NCBI RefSeq assembly: GCF_014931715.1
Contig: NZ_CP063164.1
Span: 1,984,001-2,048,000 of the forward strand
Direction of reading: 5' to 3'
Length of the DNA: 64,000 nucleotides
Origin: Sulfurovum indicum
Lineage (GTDB): Bacteria; Campylobacterota; Campylobacteria; Campylobacterales; Sulfurovaceae
Under the pieces are notes generated by a model. The model was given only the letters and a program-made list of their open reading frames with translations. It was not told the DNA's origin and did no database searches. The translations under genes were made by a program, and so were the position numbers. Below, piece by piece: positions 53,043-61,590 of the stretch. The first letter of the stretch is position 1. Every line of letters begins with the position of its first letter.

Positions 53043-53801
53043 ATGATAAAAATTTTTACAGACCATCAGGAGCGTTGGCTTACGGGCATCGGACTGCTCG
53101 CACTGGTTGGCTTCATCGGATGGATGGACAGTTTTTTTGTAATGTGGACATTTTTGGGAATCATCTATGTTTTTGCCTTTTATGAAGCGATGAAGCTCTT
53201 CAGGCTGGTTGGTCCTTCTGCCTATTTCTGGGCTGTTCTGCTTTGGTTTTTTGCCTATTTCTATCCCAATCCCGATGATCTTTTCTACTTTGTAGCTATC
53301 ATTTTCGGAGCTTCAATCGCCTATTTCCATAATTTTGACAAACGACTGATACTCCCTTTTCTCTACCCTGTCAGCGGCATATTCTTCTTTCTTATCCTCT
53401 ATAGTGACTTTGGTATTCAGGCAATGTTCTGGCTGCTTGTCACTGTGGCTCTAACAGATGTAATGGCATTCTTTACAGGAAAAGCTATCGGGAAGACCAA
53501 GTTTTCCGATACATCACCAAACAAGACACTTGAAGGGGTCATCGGCGGGGTCATCATTGCCACGGCCATCGGTACCTATGTAGGCCTCTATGTCGCCCCG
53601 GGGTGGATCGCCTTTATAGTTACACTGCTGACATCCGTTGCTTCAGTATTTGGCGACCTCTTCGAGAGCTACCTCAAACGTGAAGCAGGTGTCAAGGACA
53701 GCGGAGACCTTCTTCCCGGGCATGGTGGTATTCTCGACAGAATAGACGGCTATCTCTTCGGTGCACCTATGATGGTCATAGCTTTAAGAGCATTTTTATA
53801 A
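53043..53801 (+). CDS. cdsA: Phosphatidate cytidylyltransferase
   Basis: This inner-membrane enzyme makes CDP-diacylglycerol, precursor of all phospholipids. The C-terminal signature SVFGDLFESYLKR...KDSGDLLPGHGGILDRIDG is complete, with about seven or eight membrane helices before it. The length of 252 aa is typical for this phylum. It leads a unit with the small frame at 53815 and dxr. Confidence 0.96.
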   Translation: MIKIFTDHQERWLTGIGLLALVGFIGWMDSFFVMWTFLGIIYVFAFYEAMKLFRLVGPSAYFWAVLLWFFAYFYPNPDDLFYFVAIIFGASIAYFHNFDKRLILPFLYPVSGIFFFLILYSDFGIQAMFWLLVTVALTDVMAFFTGKAIGKTKFSDTSPNKTLEGVIGGVIIATAIGTYVGLYVAPGWIAFIVTLLTSVASVFGDLFESYLKREAGVKDSGDLLPGHGGILDRIDGYLFGAPMMVIALRAFL

Positions 53802-53814
53802 TAAAGGACCCAAA

Positions 53815-53940
53815 GTGAGCGAAGCCCATTTTTGTCTCTTGAAAAAAACTTGCCGTTTAGACAGTTTTCTTTTCAGAAAGCTGCTAACACCGGATTTGCT
53901 TCAGCAGCAGACTGGCACAACCTGTTTTGTTTTGGATTAA
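53815..53940 (+). CDS. Possible 41-aa small ORF between cdsA and dxr
   Basis: GTG 53815 follows AAAGGACCCAAA, a well-placed ribosome-binding site, and the frame closes at TAA 53938-53940, three bases before dxr. The peptide starts MSEAHFCLLKKTCRLDSF and has three Cys; no membrane helix. It fills the 142-base spacer neatly, but I recognise no family, and a hairpin (GCTGCT/AGCAGC at 53880-53908) overlaps it. It may be a small protein or only a translated leader for dxr. Confidence 0.35.
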   Translation: MSEAHFCLLKKTCRLDSFLFRKLLTPDLLQQQTGTTCFVLD

Positions 53941-53943
53941 TCT

Positions 53944-55023
53944 ATGTCTATTGTACTTCTTGGTTCCACCGGTTCGATCGGGGTCAACACACTCATTATC
54001 GCCCAACGCTACAACATAGAGATCGAAGCGCTCATAGCAGGAAACAACATCCGCCTGCTCAATGAACAGATCAGTCTATATAAACCCAAAATGGTTGCGA
54101 TTGCCAATGCATCCGACAGGGAAAAAGTCAACCACCCCGATGTACGTATTGGTACAGAAGGAATACTCTCTGTCATTGAAGAATCTGAAAGCACCACCGT
54201 AGTCAATGCTCTGGTAGGCTACGCAGGATTGGCCCCCACCCTCAAAGCTACCGAACTTGGCAAAAAAGTTGCTCTTGCAAACAAAGAATCTCTTGTGGTT
54301 GCAGGTGAATTCATCGATATTTCGCTTATTACCCCTATCGACTCTGAGCATTTTGGACTCTGGTATCTCATGGGAGAACGTCCTTTTTCCAAACTCTATA
54401 TCACGGCAAGCGGTGGTGCCTTCAGAGACTGGAAGATCAAGAAAATGAAAGATGCCACGTTTGCTGATGCCCTTAAACATCCTAACTGGTCAATGGGGAA
54501 TAAGATCACCATCGATAGTGCCACCATGACAAACAAACTCTTTGAACTCCTGGAAGCAAAATGGCTCTTTGGCACATCAAAGATCGATGCAGTCATTGAA
54601 AAAAAGTCCATTATTCATGCTCTGACAGAGTTTCGAGACGGCTCCACCACTGCCCACTTTGCCGGTGTTGATATGAAACTTCCCATTGCCTTTGCACTTA
54701 GAGAGAAGGTAGAAGAGGAGATTCTCTCCCCGGTCAACCTTTTAGAGATCGGTGCACTGGAGTTCCTCCGTATCACTGCAGAACGCTATCCGATCTGGAA
54801 TATCAAAGAGCATCTTTTACACCATCCCCATTTAGGTGTCGTGGTCAACGCTGCCAATGAGATCGCCATAGAGAAGTTCCAAAAAGAGCAATGCTCTTTC
54901 TTTGGCATGAGTGACCTGGTACTGGATGCCTATAAAAAGTTTGAAAATGTCAAACCGGCAAATATCAAAGAGATTATTGAGATTGACAGGGAGGTCAGAG
55001 CATATGCGACGCATATTAGTTAA
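53944..55023 (+). CDS. dxr: 1-deoxy-D-xylulose 5-phosphate reductoisomerase
   Basis: This is the second enzyme of the MEP isoprenoid pathway (IspC). The NADPH motif is LLGSTGSIGVNTL (residues 5-17); the metal and substrate sites are in ALANKESLVVAGE, PIDSEHFGLW and ITASGGAFRDW, and NWSMGNKITIDSATM is intact. At 359 aa it is shorter than the E. coli enzyme (398), as in other Campylobacterota. The ribosome-binding site is weak (TTGGATTAA). It ends exactly where a palindromic element begins. Confidence 0.96.
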   Translation: MSIVLLGSTGSIGVNTLIIAQRYNIEIEALIAGNNIRLLNEQISLYKPKMVAIANASDREKVNHPDVRIGTEGILSVIEESESTTVVNALVGYAGLAPTLKATELGKKVALANKESLVVAGEFIDISLITPIDSEHFGLWYLMGERPFSKLYITASGGAFRDWKIKKMKDATFADALKHPNWSMGNKITIDSATMTNKLFELLEAKWLFGTSKIDAVIEKKSIIHALTEFRDGSTTAHFAGVDMKLPIAFALREKVEEEILSPVNLLEIGALEFLRITAERYPIWNIKEHLLHHPHLGVVVNAANEIAIEKFQKEQCSFFGMSDLVLDAYKKFENVKPANIKEIIEIDREVRAYATHIS

Positions 55024-55147
55024 GAGTGATGCGCGAAGAGTGACGCACGAAGGTATGCTTCCCCACAGAAAGCCTCTATCCTTCAATAAAAGCATTGCAA
55101 AGCAATGCATACCAACACTATTCACTATTCACTATTCACTATTCACT
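55024..55147. repeat. Palindromic intergenic element with seven-base tandem repeat, copy 2
   Basis: The core is GCATTGC-AAA-GCAATGC (55092-55108), with outer GGTATGC (55052-55058) and GCATACC (55107-55113). To the right lie 4.6 tandem copies of TTCACTA (55116-55147); to the left AGAGTGA heptamer-like units in reverse orientation (55024-55046). It has the build of a small mobile palindrome and fills the dxr-hydrolase spacer. Confidence 0.65.
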
Positions 55148-55161
55148 GATCAGGAGCCGCT

Positions 55162-55695
55162 ATGCGCCTCCTGATCTTACATGGGTGGGGAGGCTCCGAT
55201 GCACCACACTGGCAGGCGGAACTTGCCGCTGAAGTAGCCAAAAACTACGGTACAGTCTCTTTTCCACTGCTGGACAACTGCCACTTTCCCAGCAAGAACA
55301 GGTGGCTCAGACAGGTTAAAGAGATCCTTGAAGATTTTAAGCCCGATACGGTTGTCTGCCACTCATTGGCAAATACCCTCTGGTTCTGGCTTTGTGAAGA
55401 GGGTGTCACACCGATAGAGCGTCTATTTATGGTTGCACCGCCCAGTCTGCAAACAGAGGAACAGACCATCAGAACCTTCTTCCCCGCCCCAATGCCCACA
55501 GAGCTGTATGCCAAAGAAATACAGATGATCATCTCTGACAATGATCCATGGGTTGATACAGAAGAAGCAGAGACCATTGCCAAATACTACAACATCCCGC
55601 TGACCACCATCAAAAATGCCGGACATATCAATGCCGAAAGCGGGTATGGAAAGTGGGAACTGATAGAGAAACTAGTAATGAGGAATGAGCCATGA
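55162..55695 (+). CDS. Alpha/beta hydrolase, RBBP9/YdeN family
   Basis: A 177-aa serine hydrolase. The oxyanion region is LILHGWGGSDAPHW (residues 3-16), the nucleophile Ser is in VVCHSLANTLW, the Asp in SDNDPWVD and the His in NAGHINAESGYG. The substrate is unknown. CAGGAGCC precedes the ATG. Its last codons form one arm of a 13-bp inverted repeat with the tsaD leader. Confidence 0.85.
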   Translation: MRLLILHGWGGSDAPHWQAELAAEVAKNYGTVSFPLLDNCHFPSKNRWLRQVKEILEDFKPDTVVCHSLANTLWFWLCEEGVTPIERLFMVAPPSLQTEEQTIRTFFPAPMPTELYAKEIQMIISDNDPWVDTEEAETIAKYYNIPLTTIKNAGHINAESGYGKWELIEKLVMRNEP

Positions 55696-55792
55696 GTAAC
55701 CGAAAAACAAACACACCATCCACCCCAATAACAAAAGCATTGTGGAGCCATACATACCAGCATTACGCATTACTCACTGCTCATGGCTCATT
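55684..55792. repeat. 13-bp inverted repeat and element copy 3 before tsaD
   Basis: AATGAGCCATGAG (55684-55696) and CTCATGGCTCATT (55780-55792) are exact reverse complements; the left arm includes the hydrolase stop codon. Between them a third, degraded copy of the palindromic element starts at 55733 (AAAAGCATTGTGGAGCCATA then CATACC). Confidence 0.6.
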
Positions 55793-55816
55793 AAAAAATC
55801 TTCCAAGGAGATTTTC

Positions 55817-56830
55817 ATGATTCTCAGTATCGAGTCCAGCTGCGACGACAGCTCAATTGCCGTTACCGAGATCAGCACAAAAAAAGTACTCTACCACAAA
55901 AAGATCTCCCAGGAGACAGAACACGCCTGTTACGGGGGAGTAGTACCCGAACTCGCTTCCAGACTGCATGCAGTAGCTCTTCCAAATATTCTTCAAGAGA
56001 CGAAACCATGGTTTGACCGCCTCAAAGCAGTTGCAGTCACCAACCAGCCCGGACTGGGAGTTACCCTGCTTGAAGGGATCGCTATGGCAAAAACACTGGC
56101 AACTCTCCTGAACATCCCTCTGATCCCTGTACATCATCTCAAAGGACATATCTACTCTCTCTTTATTGCACAGGAAACCAGGCTGCCGCTTTTGGTCCTG
56201 CTGATCTCCGGTGGGCATACGATGGTACTTCGGGTGGAAAGTTTTGAAAAGATGGAAATCCTTGCCACTTCTATGGATGACAGTGTGGGAGAGAGTTTTG
56301 ACAAGACAGCCAAAATGATGGGGCTGGGGTATCCCGGAGGGCCTATCATTGAATCCTTGGCAGAAGAGGGAGATGAGAACCGTTTTAACCTACCCGTACC
56401 GCTGCGAAATTCAAAACTCATCGCTTTTTCACTTTCAGGGCTCAAAAATGCTGTACGACTCGAAATAGAAAAGCTTGGCGGAGCCGACGCAATGAGCAGA
56501 CAGGACAAATGTGACCTCGCCGCTTCCTTCCAGAAAGCAGTCAAACTCCACCTTCTCCAAAAAAGCAAAAAGATCTTCAAAACCGAACCAATAAAAGATT
56601 TTGCCATCGTCGGAGGTGCCTCTGCCAACCGCTACATCCGTAATGCCTATAAGATATTATGCAAAGAGTTCGGCAAAACCCTGCATGTTGCTCCACTGCA
56701 ATACTGTTCTGATAATGCTGCCATGATAGGCAGATACGCCATCGATGCCTATGAAAGGGAACAGTTCATTGAGACTGCTGCCATAGATATTGTCAGTACA
56801 AAAAAACAGCAGGCAGGAACATTGCTGTAG
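55817..56830 (+). CDS. tsaD: tRNA N6-adenosine threonylcarbamoyltransferase
   Basis: TsaD transfers the threonylcarbamoyl group to A37 of ANN-decoding tRNAs, with TsaB and TsaE. The ASKHA-fold protein begins MILSIESSCDDSSIAV; the metal site is in PVHHLKGHIYSL, and later VLLISGGHTM and VGGASANRYI are present. I chose ATG 55817, with AAGGAG upstream, giving 337 aa, the standard length. The partner genes are not in the window. Confidence 0.97.
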   Translation: MILSIESSCDDSSIAVTEISTKKVLYHKKISQETEHACYGGVVPELASRLHAVALPNILQETKPWFDRLKAVAVTNQPGLGVTLLEGIAMAKTLATLLNIPLIPVHHLKGHIYSLFIAQETRLPLLVLLISGGHTMVLRVESFEKMEILATSMDDSVGESFDKTAKMMGLGYPGGPIIESLAEEGDENRFNLPVPLRNSKLIAFSLSGLKNAVRLEIEKLGGADAMSRQDKCDLAASFQKAVKLHLLQKSKKIFKTEPIKDFAIVGGASANRYIRNAYKILCKEFGKTLHVAPLQYCSDNAAMIGRYAIDAYEREQFIETAAIDIVSTKKQQAGTLL

Positions 56831-57139
56831 AGACGATTCCTTGTAGCTGCCCTTATATCTTTATTGTTGCAGAGTACCCACAGGCAAAACAGACTTGTTT
56901 GTTAACTTTTTTAACAAAATTATATCAACATACCATGTAGAGTACTGTATCTCTCAGCACCGTTCAATACAAAGCCGAAACAAACATTTTTCCTATCACC
57001 GCACCGATCCTCTCAGGAGACAATACCCTACAATGCAGCATTCTCCCAAAAAACCGCCAAATGCCCACTATATCACACTTTCTGTAAGTTTATTTCGATA
57101 AAATATATATAATTTAACCCCCAGAAACGGAGTCTCAAT
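56831..57139. other. Non-coding region before gyrB
   Basis: This 309-base stretch has no gene that I can support. It holds a dyad TTTGTTAA-N5-TTAACAAA (56898-56918), which matches the arms upstream of ccoN, and a -10 box for gyrB (57108-57113). No cluster of DnaA boxes is visible, so it is not an origin. Confidence 0.6.
57108..57113 (+). promoter_or_regulatory. -10 box (TATAAT) of gyrB
   Basis: TATAAT in a longer ATATATATAAT run, 27 bases before the gyrB start; no -35 is seen. Confidence 0.5.
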
Positions 57140-59455
57140 ATGGCAGAATACGGCGCAAGTAATATTAAGGTCCTTAAAGGTCTGGAAGCGGTACGGAAAA
57201 GACCGGGAATGTACATTGGTGACACCTCTACAAAAGGACTTCACCACCTGGTCTATGAAGTAGTGGACAACTCTATCGATGAAGCTATGGCTGGCTACTG
57301 TGACACCATCAAGGTCACTTTGACAAAAGAAGGTTCTGCGATCATTGAAGATAACGGTCGTGGTATTCCTGTCACTGAACACCCGACAGAGAAGATCTCT
57401 GCTGCAACGGTTGTACTTACCGTACTTCATGCCGGGGGAAAGTTTGATAAAGATACATACAAGGTTTCAGGCGGTCTGCATGGAGTTGGGGTCTCTGTTG
57501 TCAACGCTCTCTCCAAAAACCTGCACCTGACCATATTCAAAGATGGTGAGATCCATGAACAATCCTTTCAAAAAGGGATTCCGCAAGATATACTTAAAAC
57601 TACCGGAACTACACGCAAAAAAGGTACCAAGATAGAGTTCTGGCCGGATGAAACGATCTTTACGGAAGGTGTTACCTTCCAGAAAGAGATCCTGATGAAA
57701 CGCTTCAGGGAACTCTGTTACCTCAATCCCCGTATCACCATCGAATTCAAAGATGAACGTGACGGCACCAAAGAGAAGTACCATTTTGAAGGCGGGATCA
57801 AACAGTTCGTTGAAGATATGAATACCAAGCCGCCACTCTCCACTGCCCAGTTCTTTCAGGGAAAAATGGATGATATAGAGATCGATATTGCCCTGATGTA
57901 CTGCGATGCGGACTCTGAAAAATCACTCTCGTTTGTAAACAACATCAAAACCCCTGACGGAGGTACCCATGAAGCAGGCTTCAGAGCAGGCTTGACCCGT
58001 TCACTCTCCTCTTATATCTCAAAAAATGCTTCTGCCAAAGAGAAAGGGGTAAAGATCACCGGGGATGACTGTAAAGAGGGGCTTATCGCCATTGTTTCCG
58101 TACGTGTCCCGGAACCACAGTTCGAAGGACAGACCAAAGGGAAACTTGGATCAAGCTATGTCCGTCCGTTGGTACAGAAATTCTTTACCGAACAGTTCAA
58201 TAAATATCTTGAAGAGAATCCTATTGAAGCCAAAGCCATCATGGCACAGGTACTTCTGGCGGCACGTGGACGTGACGCGGCAAAAAGAGCCAAGGACCTT
58301 GTCAAGCGTAAAGACTCCATGAGTGTGGGAACACTCCCTGGGAAACTGGCTGATTGCCAGAGCAAGGATCCGGAGATCTCGGAGATCTATCTAGTCGAAG
58401 GTGACTCAGCAGGCGGTTCTGCAAAACAGGGACGGGACAGAGTTTTTCAGGCTATTTTACCGCTGAAGGGGAAGATCCTCAATGTCGAGAAAGCAAGACT
58501 TGAGAAGATACTCAAATCTGATGAGATCAAGAACATGATTACTGCACTCGGATGCGGGATCGGTGATGAGTTCGATGAAGAGAAACTCCGTTACCACAAG
58601 ATCATTATCATGACCGATGCCGATGTCGACGGTTCACATATCCAAACCCTTTTAATGACTTTCTTCTTCAGGTTCCTTCAGCCAATTATAGAAAAAGGGT
58701 ATCTGTACCTGGCACAGCCGCCGCTTTACCGTTACAAAAAAGGGAAAAATGAAACCTATCTCAAAGATGACAAAGCACTCAACGACTTCCTTATAGAGAA
58801 CGGTATTTCAGCTATAGAAAGCGAAACTATGGGTCAAAATGACCTCATTGACCTCTTCAAGCTGGTTGCCTATTACAAAATGACCCTCAAAGAGATCGAA
58901 AAACGCTTTGCCCTCCTTGAGGTACTCCGTTATATGATCGAACATCCCGATGTTGTAGGTACCGACAACAAGACACTGGCAGGAACACTTGAGAAGTACA
59001 TTTCTGATCTCGGATACAATATTCTTAACAAGACCATTACCGAAGAGAAGCTGCACTACTTCGTACAGACCAAGGACGGACTTGAAGAGTTGATCGTTGA
59101 TGATGTTCTCTTTACCAACCCCCATTACAACGAGGCGATCCATATCTACCAGAAGATCAAAGAGCATATTACTGATGAATTTAAAGATAAAGATCTGCTT
59201 GCTCTCTTTGAAGAAGTAGAAGCCAGTGCCAAAAAGGGTGCTTATATCCAGCGATACAAAGGTCTGGGGGAGATGAACCCTGAACAGCTCTGGGAGACAA
59301 CTATGACCCCGGAGAACAGACGTCTGCTTCAAGTAAGAATCCACGACATAGAAGAGGCAAGTGAAACCTTTACTCTCTTTATGGGTGATGAGGTAGAACC
59401 AAGAAGAAACTACATCGAAAGCCATGCAAAAGATGTAAAACACCTGGATGTCTAA
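57140..59455 (+). CDS. gyrB: DNA gyrase subunit B
   Basis: GyrB supplies the ATPase and TOPRIM parts of gyrase. VRKRPGMYIGDT, VDNSIDEAMAG, EDNGRGIPV and GGLHGVGVSVVNALS are in the GHKL ATPase domain; LVEGDSAGGSAKQGRDR, PLKGKILNVEKAR and MTDADVDGSHI mark the TOPRIM domain. The length of 771 aa is normal. It begins a unit in which its TAA stop overlaps the ATG of the GGDEF-EAL gene (TAATG), and queF follows. Confidence 0.98.
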   Translation: MAEYGASNIKVLKGLEAVRKRPGMYIGDTSTKGLHHLVYEVVDNSIDEAMAGYCDTIKVTLTKEGSAIIEDNGRGIPVTEHPTEKISAATVVLTVLHAGGKFDKDTYKVSGGLHGVGVSVVNALSKNLHLTIFKDGEIHEQSFQKGIPQDILKTTGTTRKKGTKIEFWPDETIFTEGVTFQKEILMKRFRELCYLNPRITIEFKDERDGTKEKYHFEGGIKQFVEDMNTKPPLSTAQFFQGKMDDIEIDIALMYCDADSEKSLSFVNNIKTPDGGTHEAGFRAGLTRSLSSYISKNASAKEKGVKITGDDCKEGLIAIVSVRVPEPQFEGQTKGKLGSSYVRPLVQKFFTEQFNKYLEENPIEAKAIMAQVLLAARGRDAAKRAKDLVKRKDSMSVGTLPGKLADCQSKDPEISEIYLVEGDSAGGSAKQGRDRVFQAILPLKGKILNVEKARLEKILKSDEIKNMITALGCGIGDEFDEEKLRYHKIIIMTDADVDGSHIQTLLMTFFFRFLQPIIEKGYLYLAQPPLYRYKKGKNETYLKDDKALNDFLIENGISAIESETMGQNDLIDLFKLVAYYKMTLKEIEKRFALLEVLRYMIEHPDVVGTDNKTLAGTLEKYISDLGYNILNKTITEEKLHYFVQTKDGLEELIVDDVLFTNPHYNEAIHIYQKIKEHITDEFKDKDLLALFEEVEASAKKGAYIQRYKGLGEMNPEQLWETTMTPENRRLLQVRIHDIEEASETFTLFMGDEVEPRRNYIESHAKDVKHLDV

Positions 59456-60882
59456 TGCTTCTTTCTGAACTTGAAGAGCGGGAACGCCGATTTAAACTTG
59501 CACTGCGTGCAGGCATCCCTCTTCTTCTTCTTATCTCCCTTGTTTTTTACAGTACCCTTTTTAGAGAAAAACACGTTTCTTTAGGTATTGAAATAATAGT
59601 TCTTTTTGGAAGCCTGCTTTTTATTACTGTGTATTTTATCTATTTTCTAATGGAGCTTAGTGTCAAAGAGAGTCTGCTAGATCAGACTACACAGGGCTTC
59701 AATGAAAGAGCTTTTGTCGAAAAACTAAAAAGCTATCAACCCAAAACACTGGTTATGCTGATCATCAAAAACCTCTCTACCATCAATGAAAACTACAGTA
59801 CAGAAGAGGTCAATGACTTACTCTATACCTTTACACACAAGCTTAACGATACACTGCAAACAGAAGGCCTCTCCAAAGCACTTATCGCAAGACGTTACGG
59901 GGCAGAGTTCCTTATCGCTATCGATCAGAACGGCAGAGATATAGAGAAGATATTTAAGACATTCATTGAAAAAAACCACCTCATTGATCAGATTGAAGTT
60001 GATTATGCCTTTGCCGCCATTACCAATACCGCTGATGATTTGGAAAAAGATCTGCTACACCTTAAAGACCTTATAGCTATCCAGTCCAAAAACAGCGATA
60101 CAACTAGGCTTGAGAGTACTATCAAGGACTCCAGAGAACTATCAGAAATAGAAGAATCGATTCTCTTTGCATTGAAAAAAAAGGACCTTGTTCTCTCTTT
60201 TAGACCTTTGCTTAATACCAAAACAGAAGAGATTGATATTTATGAGATCTCAGTAAAACTGAGATCTGCTGACAGGGGAGAAATCCTTCCCAGAACCTAT
60301 CTTCCAATCATCAACAGACTCGGACTGGGAAGAGAGTATGATATGGCACTCTTTCAACATGTACTGAAACTATTGCCGCTGGTTGACGATGCCATCTCGC
60401 TCTCCTTTAATCTCTCCCCTTTCTCACTAAGAGATAAAACCTTTCAGAGGGAATACTTTCACCAGCTTGATCAGAGCAAAGTCGATCCTAAACGCCTGAT
60501 AATTGAACTTTATGAGAGAAAAACACACCATAATCTCAGTGGTTATCTTAAAACTCTCGATCAATTCCGGGCAAAAGGGGTACGTATTGCCATTGATAAC
60601 TTTGGCTCTTCCAATGCTTCTATGGAGTATATGAAACATTTCCATTTTGACATTGTACAGTTTGACAGGGACTATGTCACCAAACTTGAAGACAAGAACA
60701 CTTATGCGATGCTCAATTCACTTATTCAAATGGCTAACGAGCTTAATATCATAACAGTAGCCAAATGGGTTGATAAGCCGGAGCAAAAAAAGAAACTTAT
60801 CCAAATGGGTATCGATTACCTACAGGGGTTTGGCATTGCCAAAGCTGTTACAGAGTACGAACTCATTAAAACTTATAACTAA
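59455..60882 (+). CDS. Membrane protein with degenerate GGDEF and EAL domains
   Basis: A 475-aa protein with two membrane helices (about 19-35 and 44-66), a GGDEF-like domain (about 80-210) and an EAL-like domain (about 235-470). The GGDEF signature reads RYGAEF (147-152). In the EAL domain Glu264, Asn319, Glu351 and Asp381 remain, but the second Asp of DDFG is Asn382, the catalytic Lys is Gln402, and the AEGVE Glu is Lys437. Both activities are therefore probably lost, leaving c-di-GMP binding or protein contact. Its start overlaps the gyrB stop. Confidence 0.85.
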   Translation: MLLSELEERERRFKLALRAGIPLLLLISLVFYSTLFREKHVSLGIEIIVLFGSLLFITVYFIYFLMELSVKESLLDQTTQGFNERAFVEKLKSYQPKTLVMLIIKNLSTINENYSTEEVNDLLYTFTHKLNDTLQTEGLSKALIARRYGAEFLIAIDQNGRDIEKIFKTFIEKNHLIDQIEVDYAFAAITNTADDLEKDLLHLKDLIAIQSKNSDTTRLESTIKDSRELSEIEESILFALKKKDLVLSFRPLLNTKTEEIDIYEISVKLRSADRGEILPRTYLPIINRLGLGREYDMALFQHVLKLLPLVDDAISLSFNLSPFSLRDKTFQREYFHQLDQSKVDPKRLIIELYERKTHHNLSGYLKTLDQFRAKGVRIAIDNFGSSNASMEYMKHFHFDIVQFDRDYVTKLEDKNTYAMLNSLIQMANELNIITVAKWVDKPEQKKKLIQMGIDYLQGFGIAKAVTEYELIKTYN

Positions 60883-60891
60883 AGGATTATT

Positions 60892-61269
60892 ATGAAATAT
60901 GGTGAAAAAGAGATACGCGAATTTGATATTAATGCCGAAGAGAACTTCTGGCCGAACAAACATGAAAAGAACTATACCATCAATATCGAACTTCCCGAAT
61001 TTATGTGTCTGTGCCCCCGTTCAGGCTACCCCGACTTTGCAACCATCAAACTCTCTTACGTACCGGATAAGACCGTTATAGAACTCAAGGCACTCAAGCT
61101 CTACATTAACTCGTTCATGTTCCGCTACATATCTCATGAAAACTCTGCGAACGAGATCTTTGATACACTCTATAAAAAACTGCAACCACGATCGATGAAA
61201 CTTATCGCAGACTATAATCCTAGAGGAAATGTACATACGGTCATTGAGATTGATTCGGAAAAAATGTAA
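60892..61269 (+). CDS. queF: 7-cyano-7-deazaguanine (preQ0) reductase
   Basis: This short, type I QueF (125 aa) reduces preQ0 to preQ1 with NADPH for queuosine synthesis. The catalytic Cys lies in FMCLCPRSGYPDFA, the NADPH motif region is KLYINSFMFRYISHE (residues near 68-82), and Asp and His follow at the expected places. AAAGGATT precedes the ATG, nine bases after the GGDEF-EAL gene, so it is probably in the gyrB transcript. Confidence 0.95.
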   Translation: MKYGEKEIREFDINAEENFWPNKHEKNYTINIELPEFMCLCPRSGYPDFATIKLSYVPDKTVIELKALKLYINSFMFRYISHENSANEIFDTLYKKLQPRSMKLIADYNPRGNVHTVIEIDSEKM

Positions 61270-61347
61270 AATATGACATTATGACATTATTTTAACTCAA
61301 AATCCAAAATAAAGCTATCATACGATTATTCCATTTAAAGGAGCACT

Positions 61348-61590
61348 ATGATAGCCTTTATCGATGTCATGCATCGTGTACGTGAAGTTCTTATGCTTCA
61401 GACACAACAACCCAGGATACGAGACAGGGATATCGCCTATGCATTAGGTTTGGAACCGCAATATTTTGCTGTTATCAAACGGCGCAACAAGATCCCCTAT
61501 GAAGCGCTAGCCTACTTTTGTAAAAAATACCATATCAGTATGAACTGGGTTCTTTTGGCACAAACACCATGCCATCTGCCTACATCCTGA
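61348..61590 (+). CDS. Small helix-turn-helix protein (CI-repressor-like)
   Basis: An 80-aa protein. The fold VREVLM...RDRDIAYALGLEPQYFAVIKRRNKIPYEALAYFC reads as a five-helix HTH with the recognition helix at about residues 34-46, as in phage CI/Cro-type proteins. There is no dimerisation or peptidase domain, so it is short for a regulator. AAAGGAGC precedes the ATG. It overlaps the opposing 121-aa gene by 11 bases at their 3' ends. The target is unknown. Confidence 0.78.
   Translation: MIAFIDVMHRVREVLMLQTQQPRIRDRDIAYALGLEPQYFAVIKRRNKIPYEALAYFCKKYHISMNWVLLAQTPCHLPTS

Noticed and set aside
55024-55147. Possible CRISPR-like array
   Set aside because: The repeats are seven bases long and directly tandem with no unique spacers, so this is a microsatellite beside a palindrome and not CRISPR.
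56831-57139. Possible replication origin before gyrB
   Set aside because: dnaA and dnaN are absent and no cluster of TTATCCACA-like boxes or unwinding element is visible; only a promoter and a dyad are seen.
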